A DNA stretch of 52,092 bases from Chara braunii (GCA_003427395.1 BFEA01000764.1:13870-65961); one strand, 5' to 3'. Counted from the stretch's first letter, positions 19,644 to 30,512 are shown. Program-made: numbers and translations. The notes: generated by a model from the letters alone, not told the origin.

Positions 19644-20157
19644 TCATCCGGCTGTTGACCACACAGGGTTGTTACATAAGTACACCTCTTTGCAGGTCGC
19701 CCCTCCAGGCTCCAGCGCAGCATCCAAGTCTCTCCCCTCCTCAGAATGAACATGGGATTGATGACTATTGAGAGCACCCGCCAGCTGCCAATCATTCAGA
19801 TCATCCAGCTGAGGATCAGGTCCCTCCTCAAGCTCCCACACCATATTCAACATGCGTTTCATCATGTCCAGCTCCAAGTTAGCCAAAAAGCTTCCCCCCA
19901 AGTAAACTTGGTGCACCCAATTCGTCGCCGAGCAACGACATGCAAAATCACAGACTGCGAGCATTGCTGTTTTCCGAGTTTTGCCACATTCTGCAGATTG
20001 TGTGACGTGCTGAGATTGCCACATTGTGCTGATATTTTCTAAGTCTCTGTGTGTGTGCATGCTTGCTGAGTTCCTGCGTGTTTGACTGATTGCATGATTG
20101 CTTGGGAGTGCGTACGACTCGCCAGGGTACTTGTATGCTGGAGGGGTCACCCGAGCT
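19644..20157 (-). CDS. Possible exon, unknown protein
   Basis: The minus-strand frame holds one protein-like stretch: WVHQVYLGGSFLANLELDMM, then RMLNMVWELEEGPDP and LDDLNDWQLAGALNSHQ, which looks helical and acidic. Upstream in the frame is low-complexity sequence from the GA repeat, so the apparent N-terminus is not credible. I recognise no family. It could be an exon or a retroelement fragment. Confidence 0.25.
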
Positions 20158-20270
20158 GGTACATACCTGTGAGAGTGGTTCTCCATGTACGCACCTCCAG
20201 TACACAACAGATGCGAAGGGGGAGGAGACCCCCGATAAGCGTCCAAAAAGCGGAAGAAGAGAGACAAGGG

Positions 20271-20301
<31 letters not shown>

Positions 20302-20302
20302 N

Positions 20303-20368
<66 letters not shown>

Positions 20369-20485
20369 TACTTACCTGTGGCTGGGGTTCTCCATGTGCT
20401 TACCTCCAGTACAAAACAGATGCGAAGGGGGAGGAGACCCGCGATAAGCGTCCAAAAAGCGGAAGAAGAGAGACAAGGGGGGCAC
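20158..20485. repeat. 209-bp-offset duplication around a (GA)n tract
   Basis: The block from TTCTCCATGT through GATGCGAAGGGGGAGGAGAC and AGCGTCCAAAAAGCGG to GAGACAAGGGGGG occurs at 20179 and again at 20388. About 90 bp of (GA)n lies between the copies, with one ambiguous base at 20302. A shorter GA tract follows the second copy. Confidence 0.85.
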
Positions 20486-21009
20486 AGAGACAGAGAGAGA
20501 GAGAGAGAGAGAGGGAGTTGGCGATGATCCCACATCGGCTTGAAGAAACATAAGAGTCGAAAACACGAAACTCCTCCGTGCGAACGAATTTTCGAACATG
20601 TGAGAGACACGTGGAGTGCGCTCAAGCATGAACCATGTGCGACACACTCTTGGATTAGAACTCAGGGACAGATAACACAAACGTCACGTTACAAAAAATG
20701 TNAATGGATGACTATATATGGTTCATTATCTCTCCTGCTTCAAATGGCATGAACATTGAANACAACCTGTCTGACTCACTGTGAAACGGACAGCGAGTCT
20801 AATTACGAGGGATCATGTCCTAATCAGCGTCTATCAATCACAAACGCTCAAGCCGAAACAGAACCGTTTTCCTCGTGTTCTCTTTACCTTCCTCGATCGT
20901 GTTCTGTTTTCTTTCCTCGATCGTCGTATAGGTGCTTGTCTCAAATGACGAGTTCAAGTCACGAGATTCTTCTAAGTAATTACAATCACCTGCCAACTTC
21001 ACATGCTTT
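20486..21009. other. No recognisable gene
   Basis: Mixed sequence with ambiguous bases at 20702 and 20761; no gene or repeat family is recognised. Confidence 0.5.
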
Positions 21010-21110
21010 TTTTTTTCCTTTTTTTTTATTGTTTTTTAATACCAAAATGTCTCCAATCTATTCGTGGGAAGCAGCACGTGCTGGGAACCGGGCCCAGCGT
21101 CCCATACCAA
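21010..21110 (-). mobile_element. LINE 3'-end fragment, minus strand
   Basis: Read on the minus strand, GGGCCCGGTTCCCAGCACG, GTGCTGCTTCCCACGAATAG and ATTGGAG match the 3' end at about 28170-28215. An A-rich tail follows (plus-strand T-runs at 21008-21040). Confidence 0.55.
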
Positions 21111-21331
21111 TTACAGGACTTATGGAATGTAATATGCATACCGGGGGCCATTAACCGACGTCGGCTAAGATCAACTTGAGCAAACCTGTGAGATACAGTA
21201 ATACCGATATAGTGAACATCTAACTCTGTTAAAACCCTGACCTCGTCAGAGTACCATCTATCTGCTGACCAAGAAAGACTTTTGCACCAATAACACTGTT
21301 CCAACGAAACCAGAGGTCTCTTGAGTCTCTT

Positions 21332-21600
21332 CCAGGCCTCACGTCCCCATCAANCNAGGTCACACAGTCNCACCACCGCACTCCAAATCCGGCCAGCGTC
21401 GCTGAGGTTTCAATCCTCAATCTCCCGTGAGAAAGTAGCCCCAAAACCNCCCCCAGATCTCNTTACCAGGCCTCAGGCCCCCATCTAANCTAGGGTTACA
21501 GAGTGACACNATCTACTCCAGCTCCGACCAGCGTCGTTCTGACCTCGGCCAATCAAGAATCAAAGATTCTTAACCCCCAAGGCCAAGCAATTAGCAATAC
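21332..21600. repeat. 134-bp tandem repeat with ambiguous bases
   Basis: CCAGGCCTCA at 21332 and 21466 opens two similar units, both reaching CCAGCGTCG. Eight ambiguous bases fall in this stretch, which suggests unresolved repeat copies in the assembly. Confidence 0.6.
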
Positions 21601-21719
21601 CCTACACAGAGATCGGTCTTCCATTTGACTAAAACTTACACAAGTTTAAGGTACATTGCATCACTAACCAGATTGAACACCTTCTTCTGACTGTATGTAC
21701 AGTATCTTCTACCGGTTTG

Positions 21720-22054
21720 NNNNNNNNNNNNNNNNNNNNNNNNNNNNNNNNNNNNNNNNNNNNNNNNNNNNNNNNNNNNNNNNNNNNNNNNNNNNNNNNN
21801 NNNNNNNNNNNNNNNNNNNNNNNNNNNNNNNNNNNNNNNNNNNNNNNNNNNNNNNNNNNNNNNNNNNNNNNNNNNNNNNNNNNNNNNNNNNNNNNNNNNN
21901 NNNNNNNNNNNNNNNNNNNNNNNNNNNNNNNNNNNNNNNNNNNNNNNNNNNNNNNNNNNNNNNNNNNNNNNNNNNNNNNNNNNNNNNNNNNNNNNNNNNN
22001 NNNNNNNNNNNNNNNNNNNNNNNNNNNNNNNNNNNNNNNNNNNNNNNNNNNNNN
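21720..22054. other. Assembly gap (335 N)
   Basis: A run of N joins two scaffold pieces. Features on either side may not be as close as they look. Confidence 0.99.
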
Positions 22055-22413
22055 CGCGCGCGAGCAGAACAGAACAGCTCGATGAAATTTCAGGAGGTCA
22101 AGTGAATCAAGTCGATGCACATGGGAGAGGGATTCGTAGTGGCGCGTTCACAAGCTCCGACGACTTTGTTGTTTGCTGTTGGACAAGAGTGCCGCCTTGG
22201 ACGGTAGAACTCGAAGGATCATTTACGAGGCGACTGTCACCGCCATATTAACTGCCTGCTAATATACAATGATCGACATCGATCACCTCTCTGCGGCTGG
22301 GCGCGACGGTGCGTTGGCTCCCCCCTCCTCACGCCTACTAGTAGTCGGCTTCATCGGTGTATTGTAGCGAGGTTGGGACACCTCCTCGTCATGTCCGGTC
22401 GCTCCTACTGCCC
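22055..22413. other. Downstream region of the FAS1 gene
   Basis: No coding signal. It probably holds the 3' UTR and terminator of the minus-strand gene that ends at 22414, but I see no diagnostic polyadenylation signal. Confidence 0.4.
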
Positions 22414-23070
22414 TCAACCGGAGTAGGGCGGAGGTGGGGCGGAGGGCACCGCCCCCGGACAGGCTTCGCTGACCATCTGCACGACATGCGGAGTAAGAAT
22501 CGGCCCATCGATGGCGTGCACGACGAGACCCGAAGCAGTCACGACGTTGGACCCATCCGGTAAGATCTGCGCATCATCCACGAAGATGCCTGTATTTGCG
22601 CCAGGGTACCTTGATGCCGCTTGGCGGATAACGACAAGGCTGGAGTCCCCTCCCGCCAACGTGGGCTGCATGAACTTGCCATTCGGCGACTGGCTGACCT
22701 TCGTCGTCAACGCGTCCATCGGCAGACTCCCGGGAATCGCGTGAGATAGCAGAAAAGCCGTCGCAATCTCATTGGCTCGAGGTGATTGCCGCAGACATTG
22801 GGTGACAGACTCCGGCGCAGCAAGCAGAGAGTCGTCGGTGGGTGCGAAGATGGTCACCCCTTCAGGCTTTTGACGCTGACTCTCCATCGCTTGAAGAGCA
22901 TCCGGGACGGATCGCAAACTCTCAGCGAAAACACCCAAATCCTTACGTGCCGTGGATCCCTCGATCAAATCAGGAATAGACTGCCGACCCTGTTGCGCCA
23001 TAACCGGCTGCGCCACCTGCCAGGATGCAGCTAGGAACATCGCGAAGAAGAAGACAGCAGCGAAAGCCAT
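22414..23070 (-). CDS. Secreted single-domain fasciclin (FAS1) protein
   Basis: A complete 218-residue ORF without introns, starting at the ATG at 23068-23070. Residues 1-26 are a classic signal peptide (hydrophobic AAVFFFAMFLAA, then VMAQQ at the cleavage region). A FAS1 fold follows: box H1 VTIFAPTDDSL at 72-82, the LLSHAIPGSLPM segment at 107-118 where other members have YH, and box H2 with SNVVTASGLVVHAIDGPIL at about 174-192. The tail SAPPPPYSG is Pro-rich. FAS1 proteins act at the cell surface or wall in adhesion; plant members are often arabinogalactan proteins with a GPI anchor, but no hydrophobic C-terminus is seen, so this one is probably soluble. It is the only clearly intact gene in the window. 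Confidence 0.88.
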   Translation of the reverse strand: MAFAAVFFFAMFLAASWQVAQPVMAQQGRQSIPDLIEGSTARKDLGVFAESLRSVPDALQAMESQRQKPEGVTIFAPTDDSLLAAPESVTQCLRQSPRANEIATAFLLSHAIPGSLPMDALTTKVSQSPNGKFMQPTLAGGDSSLVVIRQAASRYPGANTGIFVDDAQILPDGSNVVTASGLVVHAIDGPILTPHVVQMVSEACPGAVPSAPPPPYSG

Positions 23071-23631
23071 CTCTCTGTCGCCAACAGAATCGCCTTATTA
23101 CTCGTTGTGGTCTTCGTCCTTCTTTCCCCTGCCTAACTCTGGTTAGGCTCTAGAGTCTAGACTCTTGCTGGCCCGTCAGCAAGCCACGCTGCGATGCTCT
23201 CACGGATACTTGTCCGATCCACTCGGCGTGTATTCACCAACCCCACCCCACCCTCACTGGTTAAGAGTATCGTGATTGCACCTCCCTCTCCGTCTCTTGC
23301 TTAATCTTCTCTCCGCAAGCCCCCTCTCTGCCTCTCTTCCTCCAATCTCTCGCTCGGTCAACGAGAATTACTTTTCCGCCCTACCGTAAGCAATTCTCCG
23401 TCTCCGACTCCGACGTAAATACTTGCTGTATGAGTGAGCTTGGCAGGCCTTTAAATAAGACTGATCTCATTAGCTCCCAACCGGTATGCCCGGGCTCTCA
23501 AGGAGTTTCGGATACAGAGCCTCGATCCACTGCTCAACTCTCCACATGCACTTGGACGCATTTCTTGATCAGGGGCAATCGGAAGAGTCCGACTTGGCTG
23601 TATAAGGACGATTATGAGGTCTCCAGATACA
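23071..23631 (-). promoter_or_regulatory. Upstream region of the FAS1 gene
   Basis: CT-rich on the plus strand (GA-rich on the coding strand), with no ORF of note. On the coding strand TATTTAAAG (about 23449-23457) is a TATA-like word about 380 bp upstream of the ATG. A small stem TTGCTGG/TCAGCAA lies near 23165-23182. Function is inferred from position only. Confidence 0.3.
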
Positions 23632-23749
23632 TATAGGGTCTCCTCTAGTGCAGCGGGAAAAAACAAAAGAAATGCGCAATGCCGGCTGGCCTGATTATGT
23701 GCATCTGGGGAAAAAAGAGGAAAAGATAAGAAAGTCAGGTCACCCAATT
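23632..23749. repeat. Direct repeat flanking the LINE, left copy
   Basis: The segment GCGCAATGCCGGCTGGC, then TGATTATGTGCATCTGG, then GGAAAAGATAAGAAAGTCAG and GTCACCCA ends exactly where the LINE sequence begins. The right copy is at 28327-28486, after the poly(A). The two copies also share CCTCTAG at their outer ends but differ in length between. Confidence 0.75.
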
Positions 23750-23765
23750 AGGGGCAAGGGGCAAC

Positions 23766-24900
23766 ATGAAATCTCCCCTTCACAGTGAGAGGAGGGCCGA
23801 CGGGACGAAGGGTGGGACGGCTATCCTAATCAACCGAGATTTGTGTTTTGACTTAGAAGGTGAACTTGCAGACTCACTGGGAAGGTGGGTGTGGATCAAG
23901 GTGAAAATGGGGGAAATCCAGTGGTCTTTTATGTCGATATACGCACCCACAGACCAGAAGGAAAAAGTTCATTTCTTTGAAGTTCTCCCTCTCCTCCTCC
24001 CGACTGGAGACAACTTGGTGTTGGGAGGGGATTGGAACACAATCCTAGATCCCACGCTGGATTCGACCTCAGGGGACCCAGTCAGGGCGGAAACGGTGGC
24101 TCTGAACTCCTTAATGGAAGGGCAAGACTTGTCTGATCCCTTTAGGACCATTCACCCCGAAGACAGGAAGTTCACTTGGGTAGCAAATAAGGCTAGGGCA
24201 AATGGGTCTCACACCAGGCTGAGGCTGGATTACTTCCTTTTGAGGGGTAAACCAGCGGATTGGGCGATGGAGGTGAGGATGCCATTTGACTCAATGTCTG
24301 ACCATAGGCCTGTTCTAACCACCTTCGTTCCTGACAGTAGAATTCAGCGAGGAAGGGGCAACTATAGGTTGAACCTCTCTATCCTTAATGACAAACCTCT
24401 AGTAAGATCTATAGGTAAGTTACTAGACAAGTGGAGACAGAATAAATCATATTTTGATACGGAAGGGGAATGGTTGGAAGCTAGAAACAGGGCCGCAGCT
24501 TCATCCTTAAGTTTCGCCTCTAGAATCAAAGCATACAACCAGAGAAGAGAGGAACAAGAAATCATTGCTAAAATTGAATGCGCAGAAAGCAAGTTTGGGT
24601 CTACCCCAGGATGGGATGAATACTGGTATCCAGTAAGAAACACATGGAAAGACAAATTGAAAAATTTCCAAATTAGGAAGGAAAAGGTCTGGACGGACAG
24701 AGACGGGGTGAAGTGGATGGAGGGTGGGGACAGACTGACAAAAGAAAATTTCATGAGGTTTTCAGCAAAGAAGGGTAACTCTCTTATTGTGGAACTTAAC
24801 CACCCTTTTGACATGTTTGAACCAGTGGCCAAGGATACCCCACATATCCTGGAGTACGCTAGAATCTACTTTGAGGACATCTTTCATTCACGACGTCCGG
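23766..24900 (+). pseudogene. LINE endonuclease (EEP/APE-type), truncated
   Basis: The open frame starts inside the domain at GGTAILINRDLCF, so the first catalytic blocks (the Asn motif and the LQET-type Glu) are missing. Later motifs are present: SIYAPTDQKEKVHFF, LGGDWNTILD (catalytic GDxN), FTWVANKARANGSHTRLRLDYFL and SDHRPVLTTF (catalytic SDH). After the domain a basic linker runs to IYFEDIFHSRRPELCS, where the frame breaks near 24890; the stop is at 24951-24953. Nicking activity is not expected without the N-terminal residues. Confidence 0.9.
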
Positions 24901-26308
24901 AATTGTGCTCAGTCGGAGGAACCGCTACAAGAGGAGCTATGGAGAACATTTGACGCTAGGATCTCTACCCAAGCAAGACTAGACTTAGATAGACCCGTCA
25001 CGCTGGAGGAAATAAAGACCGCGGCGAGCTGTATGCCGAAAGGAAAATGTCCCGGCAGCGATGGATTACCGGTAGAATATTACCTTACATACTGGGACGC
25101 GCTAGGTCCGGAACTGGTCTCGGTCTGTAATGGCTTACTGGAGGGTTCAAATCTAGGGGAAGAATCCAGATTAGGAATTGTCTCCCTCTTGTACAAAAAA
25201 TGTGACAAAAGAAACGTACGAAACTGGAGACCTATCTCCTTACTGAACACATCCTACAAGATTCTAGCGAAGACTCTGGCGATCAGACTCAAGCGGCACC
25301 TTCCGGGTCTAATTGGAATTGAACAAGCCGGCTTTGTGAAAAACAGAAATATTTTAAACAACATCATGCTCACTATCGAAGCATTGGAACTAATAAATGA
25401 TGACCAACTCCATGTGGTGGCTCTCGTCCTTGACCTGGAGAAGGCCTACGATAGAGTTAACTGGGAGTTTGTTTTGAAGACTCTGTATCTGGCAGGTTTC
25501 GGGGATACATTCTACAAGTGGTTTAAAGCTCTATACACAAGAGAAATAGGTAAAGTCATAGTTAATGGGGAGGTCTCTGCCCCTTTCCTCCTCTCAAGAT
25601 CCCTCAGACAAGGGTGCTCATTGGCACCGCTGCTGTTCGTTATCTAAATGGAGGTTGTCCTCTGCGCCATTACCAAAAAATCTGGATATTGAAGGGCTAC
25701 ACTTGGGTACAAGTAGACAATGTAAGACCTTAGCGATGGCAGATGATCTATTTGCTCTTTCCACTAACTCGAGGGTCTCACTTGGGGCCCTCAAGAAATG
25801 TTTGGATTTGTATTCGTTGTTTTCTGAGGCTCTGGTTAACTGGCCCAAGTCAGTGGCCATCAAACATAGTGACAATCAACTATGAGTGGATTGGGGTTTG
25901 AAGTGTCTATCTATGCATGAAAGTGAGAGATTCTTAGGGGTGCAAGTTGGTATGGGCAATGTTAAGAGGAAAGCAAGTGATCTAACGGAAGCCAAGATTC
26001 TAGCCAAATTGGAGAAAGTCTCAAAGGTCACAGGGGTGTCAATCCAAGGGCGTGCCCTGATCCTTAATAGTGTTGTTTTTGCTAATGGATGGTTCCCGGG
26101 GTCCTTACGGCCCCTGGAGAAAGATTCTTACCAAAGAATCACCAAGGCCGCTAAAAGATACCTGTGGAAAGGAGTGTTCGATGGAAATATGGCTTATATT
26201 GCTAAAGTTGTTTGGGAAAAAGTTATTGGGGAAAAGGCTAACAGGGGTCTTGGAGTCTTGGACCCGGAAACACAAAATCTCATCACTCCTCGCCAGGTAG
26301 CCGGTTAA
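24900..26308 (+). pseudogene. LINE reverse transcriptase, broken
   Basis: RT blocks appear in order: MPKGKCPGSDGLPVEYY, NWRPISLLNTSYKILAK, GFVKNRNILNNI, LDLEKAYDRVNWEF, SRSLRQGCSLAPLLFVI, AMADDLFALSTNS (the catalytic xADD box with Met at its first position), then SERFLGVQVGM. The frame is interrupted by TAA at 25645-25647, a frameshift between that stop and about 25680, and TGA at 25883-25885, with a last stop at 26306-26308. The domain set is that of plant L1-type LINEs. No activity is expected. Confidence 0.92.
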
Positions 26309-27632
26309 GGTTCTCTTGGATAGTTATGGTCATCCCTGGGTGGATTTAGCTTTGTCCATCCTGGCAAAGGAATGGGAATTAGCCAGGTTAGAGGATGAGG
26401 GTGTTTGTCTGCTCACAAGAGCATTTGTTAAAACAAAAGTGAAGTCTCGCATTTGGGCGGACATTCTAGTAGCTTGGGCTAAAGTGTTCCCTGATCAACA
26501 GACAAAACCATCGTCAATTGGATGAAATCGTGCAGCAGCACATTTTTAAAAATCGTTGGATTTGCTCCCAGGAGGGAACACCTTGGTCTGTCGAAGAAAC
26601 CCACGGAGCATTCGGAACCTCGTGGATTCAAAAGGGGGGTTCGCGGCTGAATGACCTCTGGAGCACGGACACAGCAAATTGGCGTTCGGTGGCCGAGATC
26701 AGATCGAAGCTCAAACACCTAAGGTTTGTGGACGACAGATTGACAAACATAGTTGATAGCATACCCGAGGAATGGAAGATCGTACTGGCTAAACCAGATT
26801 CTTCCTATGTAGGAAAGTGGGTCTTGGAGGCCGAGGAAAGCCAGCCAACTGTCTGTGGAAAGTTGAGCAGATTAAGAGTAATGGTGAGGCACACGTGGTC
26901 AGGGGCCGGCTGGTAGAGGACCAGGCAGGCAACCTGGTGGTCACCGAAGAGGACGGGCGCAAGGAGTGGGTAGATCTGGAAGGGTGTAAATAGGTAGTGG
27001 TAAAGGAAGGAAAGGGCAGGGGAGGGAGATCTAGACTGACGTGTCCACTGGGGCCCTTGCCAGTGACTAAATTGAGGGTCCTTCCTCTTCAATGGGGTTG
27101 GGGACCTCACAAGTCTCAGAGGATGTCAACACTAATGGATTACAAACCTAGATGGGGCTATAGAATGCAGGTCAAGGGGTGGAGAACTCCACTGTTAGTC
27201 AAAAGTAAATGGAATACGGAAAAAATATCCAATGGCCATATTCGAAAGGTAGTGTTATCAGAAGATTTGGTCACAGTATGGGAAGCCATACAGAAGATTA
27301 TGTCAGTGAAATTCGCTAGCCTAACCTGGTTGCAGTCACACAGGGCACTCCCTACCATAGTATTGTTGAAAAAAAGAAACATGCCGGTGGAAGAGAGGTG
27401 CCCTGGGTGTAAAAAGTTACTAGAAACTGAGGCCCATTTGTGGTGGGGATGCATTGAGTCCCGCAGAATTTGGAGTTGGTGGAGTTATCACTGGGTTAAA
27501 TTCGTTAAAGGGAATATAGCTTGGGATGAGGACTTTATTATGACCGGACTCTTGCCCCCCCAGATCTCCTTCAGGAAGGGTTGGGGTTATGTTGCCTTAG
27601 CAGCGCGAGCTGCAATCATGAATGTGATATGA
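26309..27632 (+). pseudogene. LINE C-terminal region with zf-RVT
   Basis: Fragments in three frames: WVDLALSILAKEWELARLED, then WICSQEGTPWSVEETHG and DTANWRSVAEIRSKLKHLRF, then FASLTWLQSHRALPTIVLLK. The last leads into CPGCKKLLETEAHLWWGC and RIWSWW, the Cys-His pattern of the zf-RVT domain found at the C-terminus of plant LINE RTs. Frame changes lie near 26520 and between 26916 and 27000. Confidence 0.85.
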
Positions 27633-28282
27633 ACCTTAAGAAATGAGAGGCTATTAAGGGTCAGGCACTACTCAGATATTTCGATCCTTCAAGAGATTTT
27701 GGGCAGCATCAGGTCGATGATATGGGCCGACAGGAAAAGAGAAGCAATAGACGAACAAGGTATAAATGGTTTTTTGGGATTTGGGGTAAGGAAGGTAGGC
27801 TAGTCAGCAGGAAAACGAATGGAGGTATCTCTTTTGCCCCATGGTTGTTGGGGCCCAGGCCCCCGTGAATCGCAATGAAGTCTCAATGGGGGATCTGGTA
27901 GGAGGATGTTGTAGTTATGGGTCCCACTTCTGTGAATAGACTCTGTCATATCTAGTAAAATTTAAGATGGGTTGTCCTAGAGTTTGAAACATTTTCAACA
28001 AAGGAGTACAGAGGAAACAAAGTAGGTAAGGAGAAACTTTACTAAGGATGATCGACAGTATGGCCAGTTTTTTTTTTGGACATATATGGCGTCTGTCTTA
28101 GCAGGTGAAGAGGCAAACGGTTTCGATATCGTGTTGCATCATAGATATTCACAATGATTGTAAGGGACGTTGGGCCCAGTTTCCAGCAGGTGCAGCTCCC
28201 CACAAATAGATTGGAGCCCTCGATCTACCGGGTCTGACCTGCGGAGGCTCATACCCACCCCAGGTTAGAGACGGTATCGGAG

Positions 28283-28317
<35 letters not shown>

Positions 28318-28326
28318 ATGCTTGCA

Positions 28327-28486
28327 GGGGTTCCCCTCTAGATAGCCTTAGGAGTAGGTAGTAAAAGGCAAAAACGGAAGTTGAGAAAAGAATATATACA
28401 AAAAAAAAAAAGGCGCAATGCCGGCTGGCGTGATTATGTGCATCTGGAAAAAAAACAGGAAAAGATAAGAAAGTCAGGTCACCCAT
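28327..28486. repeat. Direct repeat flanking the LINE, right copy
   Basis: Starts 11 bases after the poly(A) and ends GTCAGGTCACCCA like the left copy. It is longer than the left copy because of an A-rich insertion in its middle. Confidence 0.75.
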
Positions 28487-28559
28487 ATGCGTATAAAGTC
28501 TTTGACCGAATATAAAGCGTGGGTCTACTCTGGCGCACCCCACCTCTAACTATCCTACT

Positions 28560-29540
28560 ACCTCACTCGGATCATCGTTCTCTGCCAGAGCAACCCTGCG
28601 GGACAGCGGTGCTCGGCACCAGCGCTGAATAGGGAATAGGGACCCCTTCCACCTCTGGTTGAGGCAATGTCGAACCCGTCGTATGGGTACCCACCTCCGT
28701 ACCTACCATCGTCACTGCAATAGAACGCCCTGTCATTGGGCCTCGTTGCACTACTCTTGAAATCAGCATTTTCATGAGCGCCGCAGCGTTGCACTTACTC
28801 GTGAACTCGGTACCAGTTTCGTGAGTCAAGAGCTGTCAGATGTCACTCTTGCAAGCGACAAGAGTTGTCGTCACTGCACTACTCTTGCCGCACCACTCTT
28901 GAAAACGCACTTCATGAGCTGTCACGCAGTCGTCAGGCGAAGTCGGCTAGAGCGCTCTTGTTCGCCTGCCTGCAACTCCCGTCTTTGCAAGGGAGGTCAG
29001 AGGGTTTCTTAAAAGGCCGCTGGATTTCAAGAGCAAGCCGGGTCAGGACGGACAACACATGCGTTGGCTGTCGTTTAGTGCTTCAAGAGCACTCGTGAAG
29101 AGCTTTACCGTGCGTGGTCCCACCGTGGTGGCACCGTGATCTCTTAAATGACATGTACTATTCCTTGTTTTTGGTTCAGGTGGGGGGGGGGGGGGGCGGA
29201 CAATGGCTGCGGAGTGTGCCCAGTGGCGGAGGGGCAGAAAGCAGTTGAGGGTCGGGATTGTACAACTCCAGGTTTTCAGACCAAGGGGGGGGGGGGGGGA
29301 CAGTGGCGCGCGGGTCGGGAAAATCCCGGTACTACGGAGTCCCAGAACTGCCTAGAGTTCTATCGTCGTTGCACTACTCGTGAAGTCGGTATCGGCCTCT
29401 CAAGAGCAACTCATGAGGAGAACTGCCTAGAGTAAGTGCAGCGACGACCGAACTCTAGGCCGTTTCGGGACTCTGACAACTCTAGGCGCACTCGTGTTTT
29501 TTTTCACGAGTCATGAGTAAAGCAGCGAGACCCATTGTCA
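28560..29540. repeat. Clustered CTCTTG/CAAGAG and CATGAG words with G-tracts
   Basis: GTTGCACTACTCKTGAA-type blocks occur near 28745, 28872 and 29368, each followed within about 60 bp by CATGAG. CAAGAG or CTCTTG occurs about ten times. Two G-runs of 14-16 bases (about 29181-29196 and 29285-29300) make strong candidate quadruplexes. The stem CACTCGTG/CACGAGTC lies around a T-run at about 29490-29512. No protein-like ORF is seen. Confidence 0.55.
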
Positions 29541-29900
29541 CCGCACCTAGATGGCCCAAATATACAGCTACAATTACGCAGCCAAAGGCTGCGCCTTAAC
29601 CCGGTCGCCCTTTTTGTCGTCTAGCGCAGTTTGGTTTTCGTCGGTTAAGCGGGGTTTAGAGGACGTCTACAGGTGCGTGGGAAGGGTGAGGTCGAGGAGG
29701 TCAAAACGACCGGTAGGCGGAGTGCTCGTCTCAGAGCTTAGAGGCACAGCGACCTTAGCGGGTTGGGGAGGTCGTTCTTGTAACGACATTGGTCGGTGGC
29801 CGTCGTGTGTGTTAGTTTCCTTTTTGGGGAAAAGGGGGCGGGGCTCTCGTAAGAAGGAAACAAAACGATAGAATGTGCAAAATGAGACTGAATCCACAGC

Positions 29901-30062
29901 GAGAACATGGAAAGATACTTTTTTTTTTTTTTTTTTTTTTTTTCAGCATGTGGGGGGTGCCGTTTTTTTTTTGTTTTGATTTTTGTCTTTTGTGCCTCGC
30001 TCCACTGCTCCCGACATGCACAAAAGACAAAACTCACGGCAGTGTATCTTTCCACGTTCTAA
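29901..30062. repeat. Nested inverted repeat with poly(T)
   Basis: Outer arms are GAACATGGAAAGATAC (about 29903-29918) and GTATCTTTCCACGTTC (about 30044-30059). Inner arms are TTTTTGTCTTTTGTGC (about 29979-29994) and GCACAAAAGACAAA (about 30016-30029). A T-run of about 25 bases sits between the left outer and inner arms. It could be a small foldback element. Confidence 0.75.
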
Positions 30063-30384
30063 GGGAAGATTCACTCTCGTAGTCCACATTTTGGAAGTAG
30101 TGGAGTGAGGCCCGATAGAGCTGAGAAACCAACGAGGATTCCCTTGGTAGCGGCGAGCGAACAGGGAATAGGCCAGACTGAAAATCAGGGGGTTTCACTG
30201 CTCCCTGAATTGTCGTCCTGAGAGGCAACCTCTGCAGCGGGCTGTGTGGCGGTTCCTTGGAAGAGGACGAAGAGGGTGGCAGCGTCGTCGACCGCTGGAC
30301 CTTGCTGCGCAACGATTTTTTTTGTTCTTGATGAAGTTGAAAACCAAAGGAAAAATCTGTTGGGAGAGGTGATATGAGCATCCC
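30063..30384. other. No recognisable gene
   Basis: No coding signal or repeat is recognised on either strand. Confidence 0.45.
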
Positions 30385-30460
30385 CCCCTAGCAGGTTTCC
30401 TTGTTGCTCCAGTCTATTGGTGGGGAGCCGCACCTGCTGGAAAGGTGTTGGATCCAAAGC
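30385..30460 (-). mobile_element. LINE 3'-end fragment, minus strand
   Basis: On the minus strand TTTCCAGCAGGTGCGGCTCC, then CCACCAATAGACTGGAGC, matches about 28180-28215 closely. No long poly(A) follows directly, so it is an internal fragment of the 3' region. Confidence 0.5.
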
Positions 30461-30512
30461 GAAGAAGTACTGGGAGGGACCTGTTTTCCGGCATATAAAG
30501 AAATGGTATCCT

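Larger units (their letters stand above)
23750..28315 (+). mobile_element. 5'-truncated non-LTR retrotransposon (LINE)
   Basis: The element holds endonuclease, reverse transcriptase, zinc-finger C-terminus, 3' UTR and a 29-base poly(A) (28287-28315) in the usual order. It lacks ORF1 and the start of the endonuclease, as expected from incomplete target-primed reverse transcription. Several frameshifts and stops make it non-autonomous. The 3' UTR (27633-28286) contains GGGCCCAGTTTCCAGCAGG, a word also present in three other fragments of this window. Confidence 0.93.
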
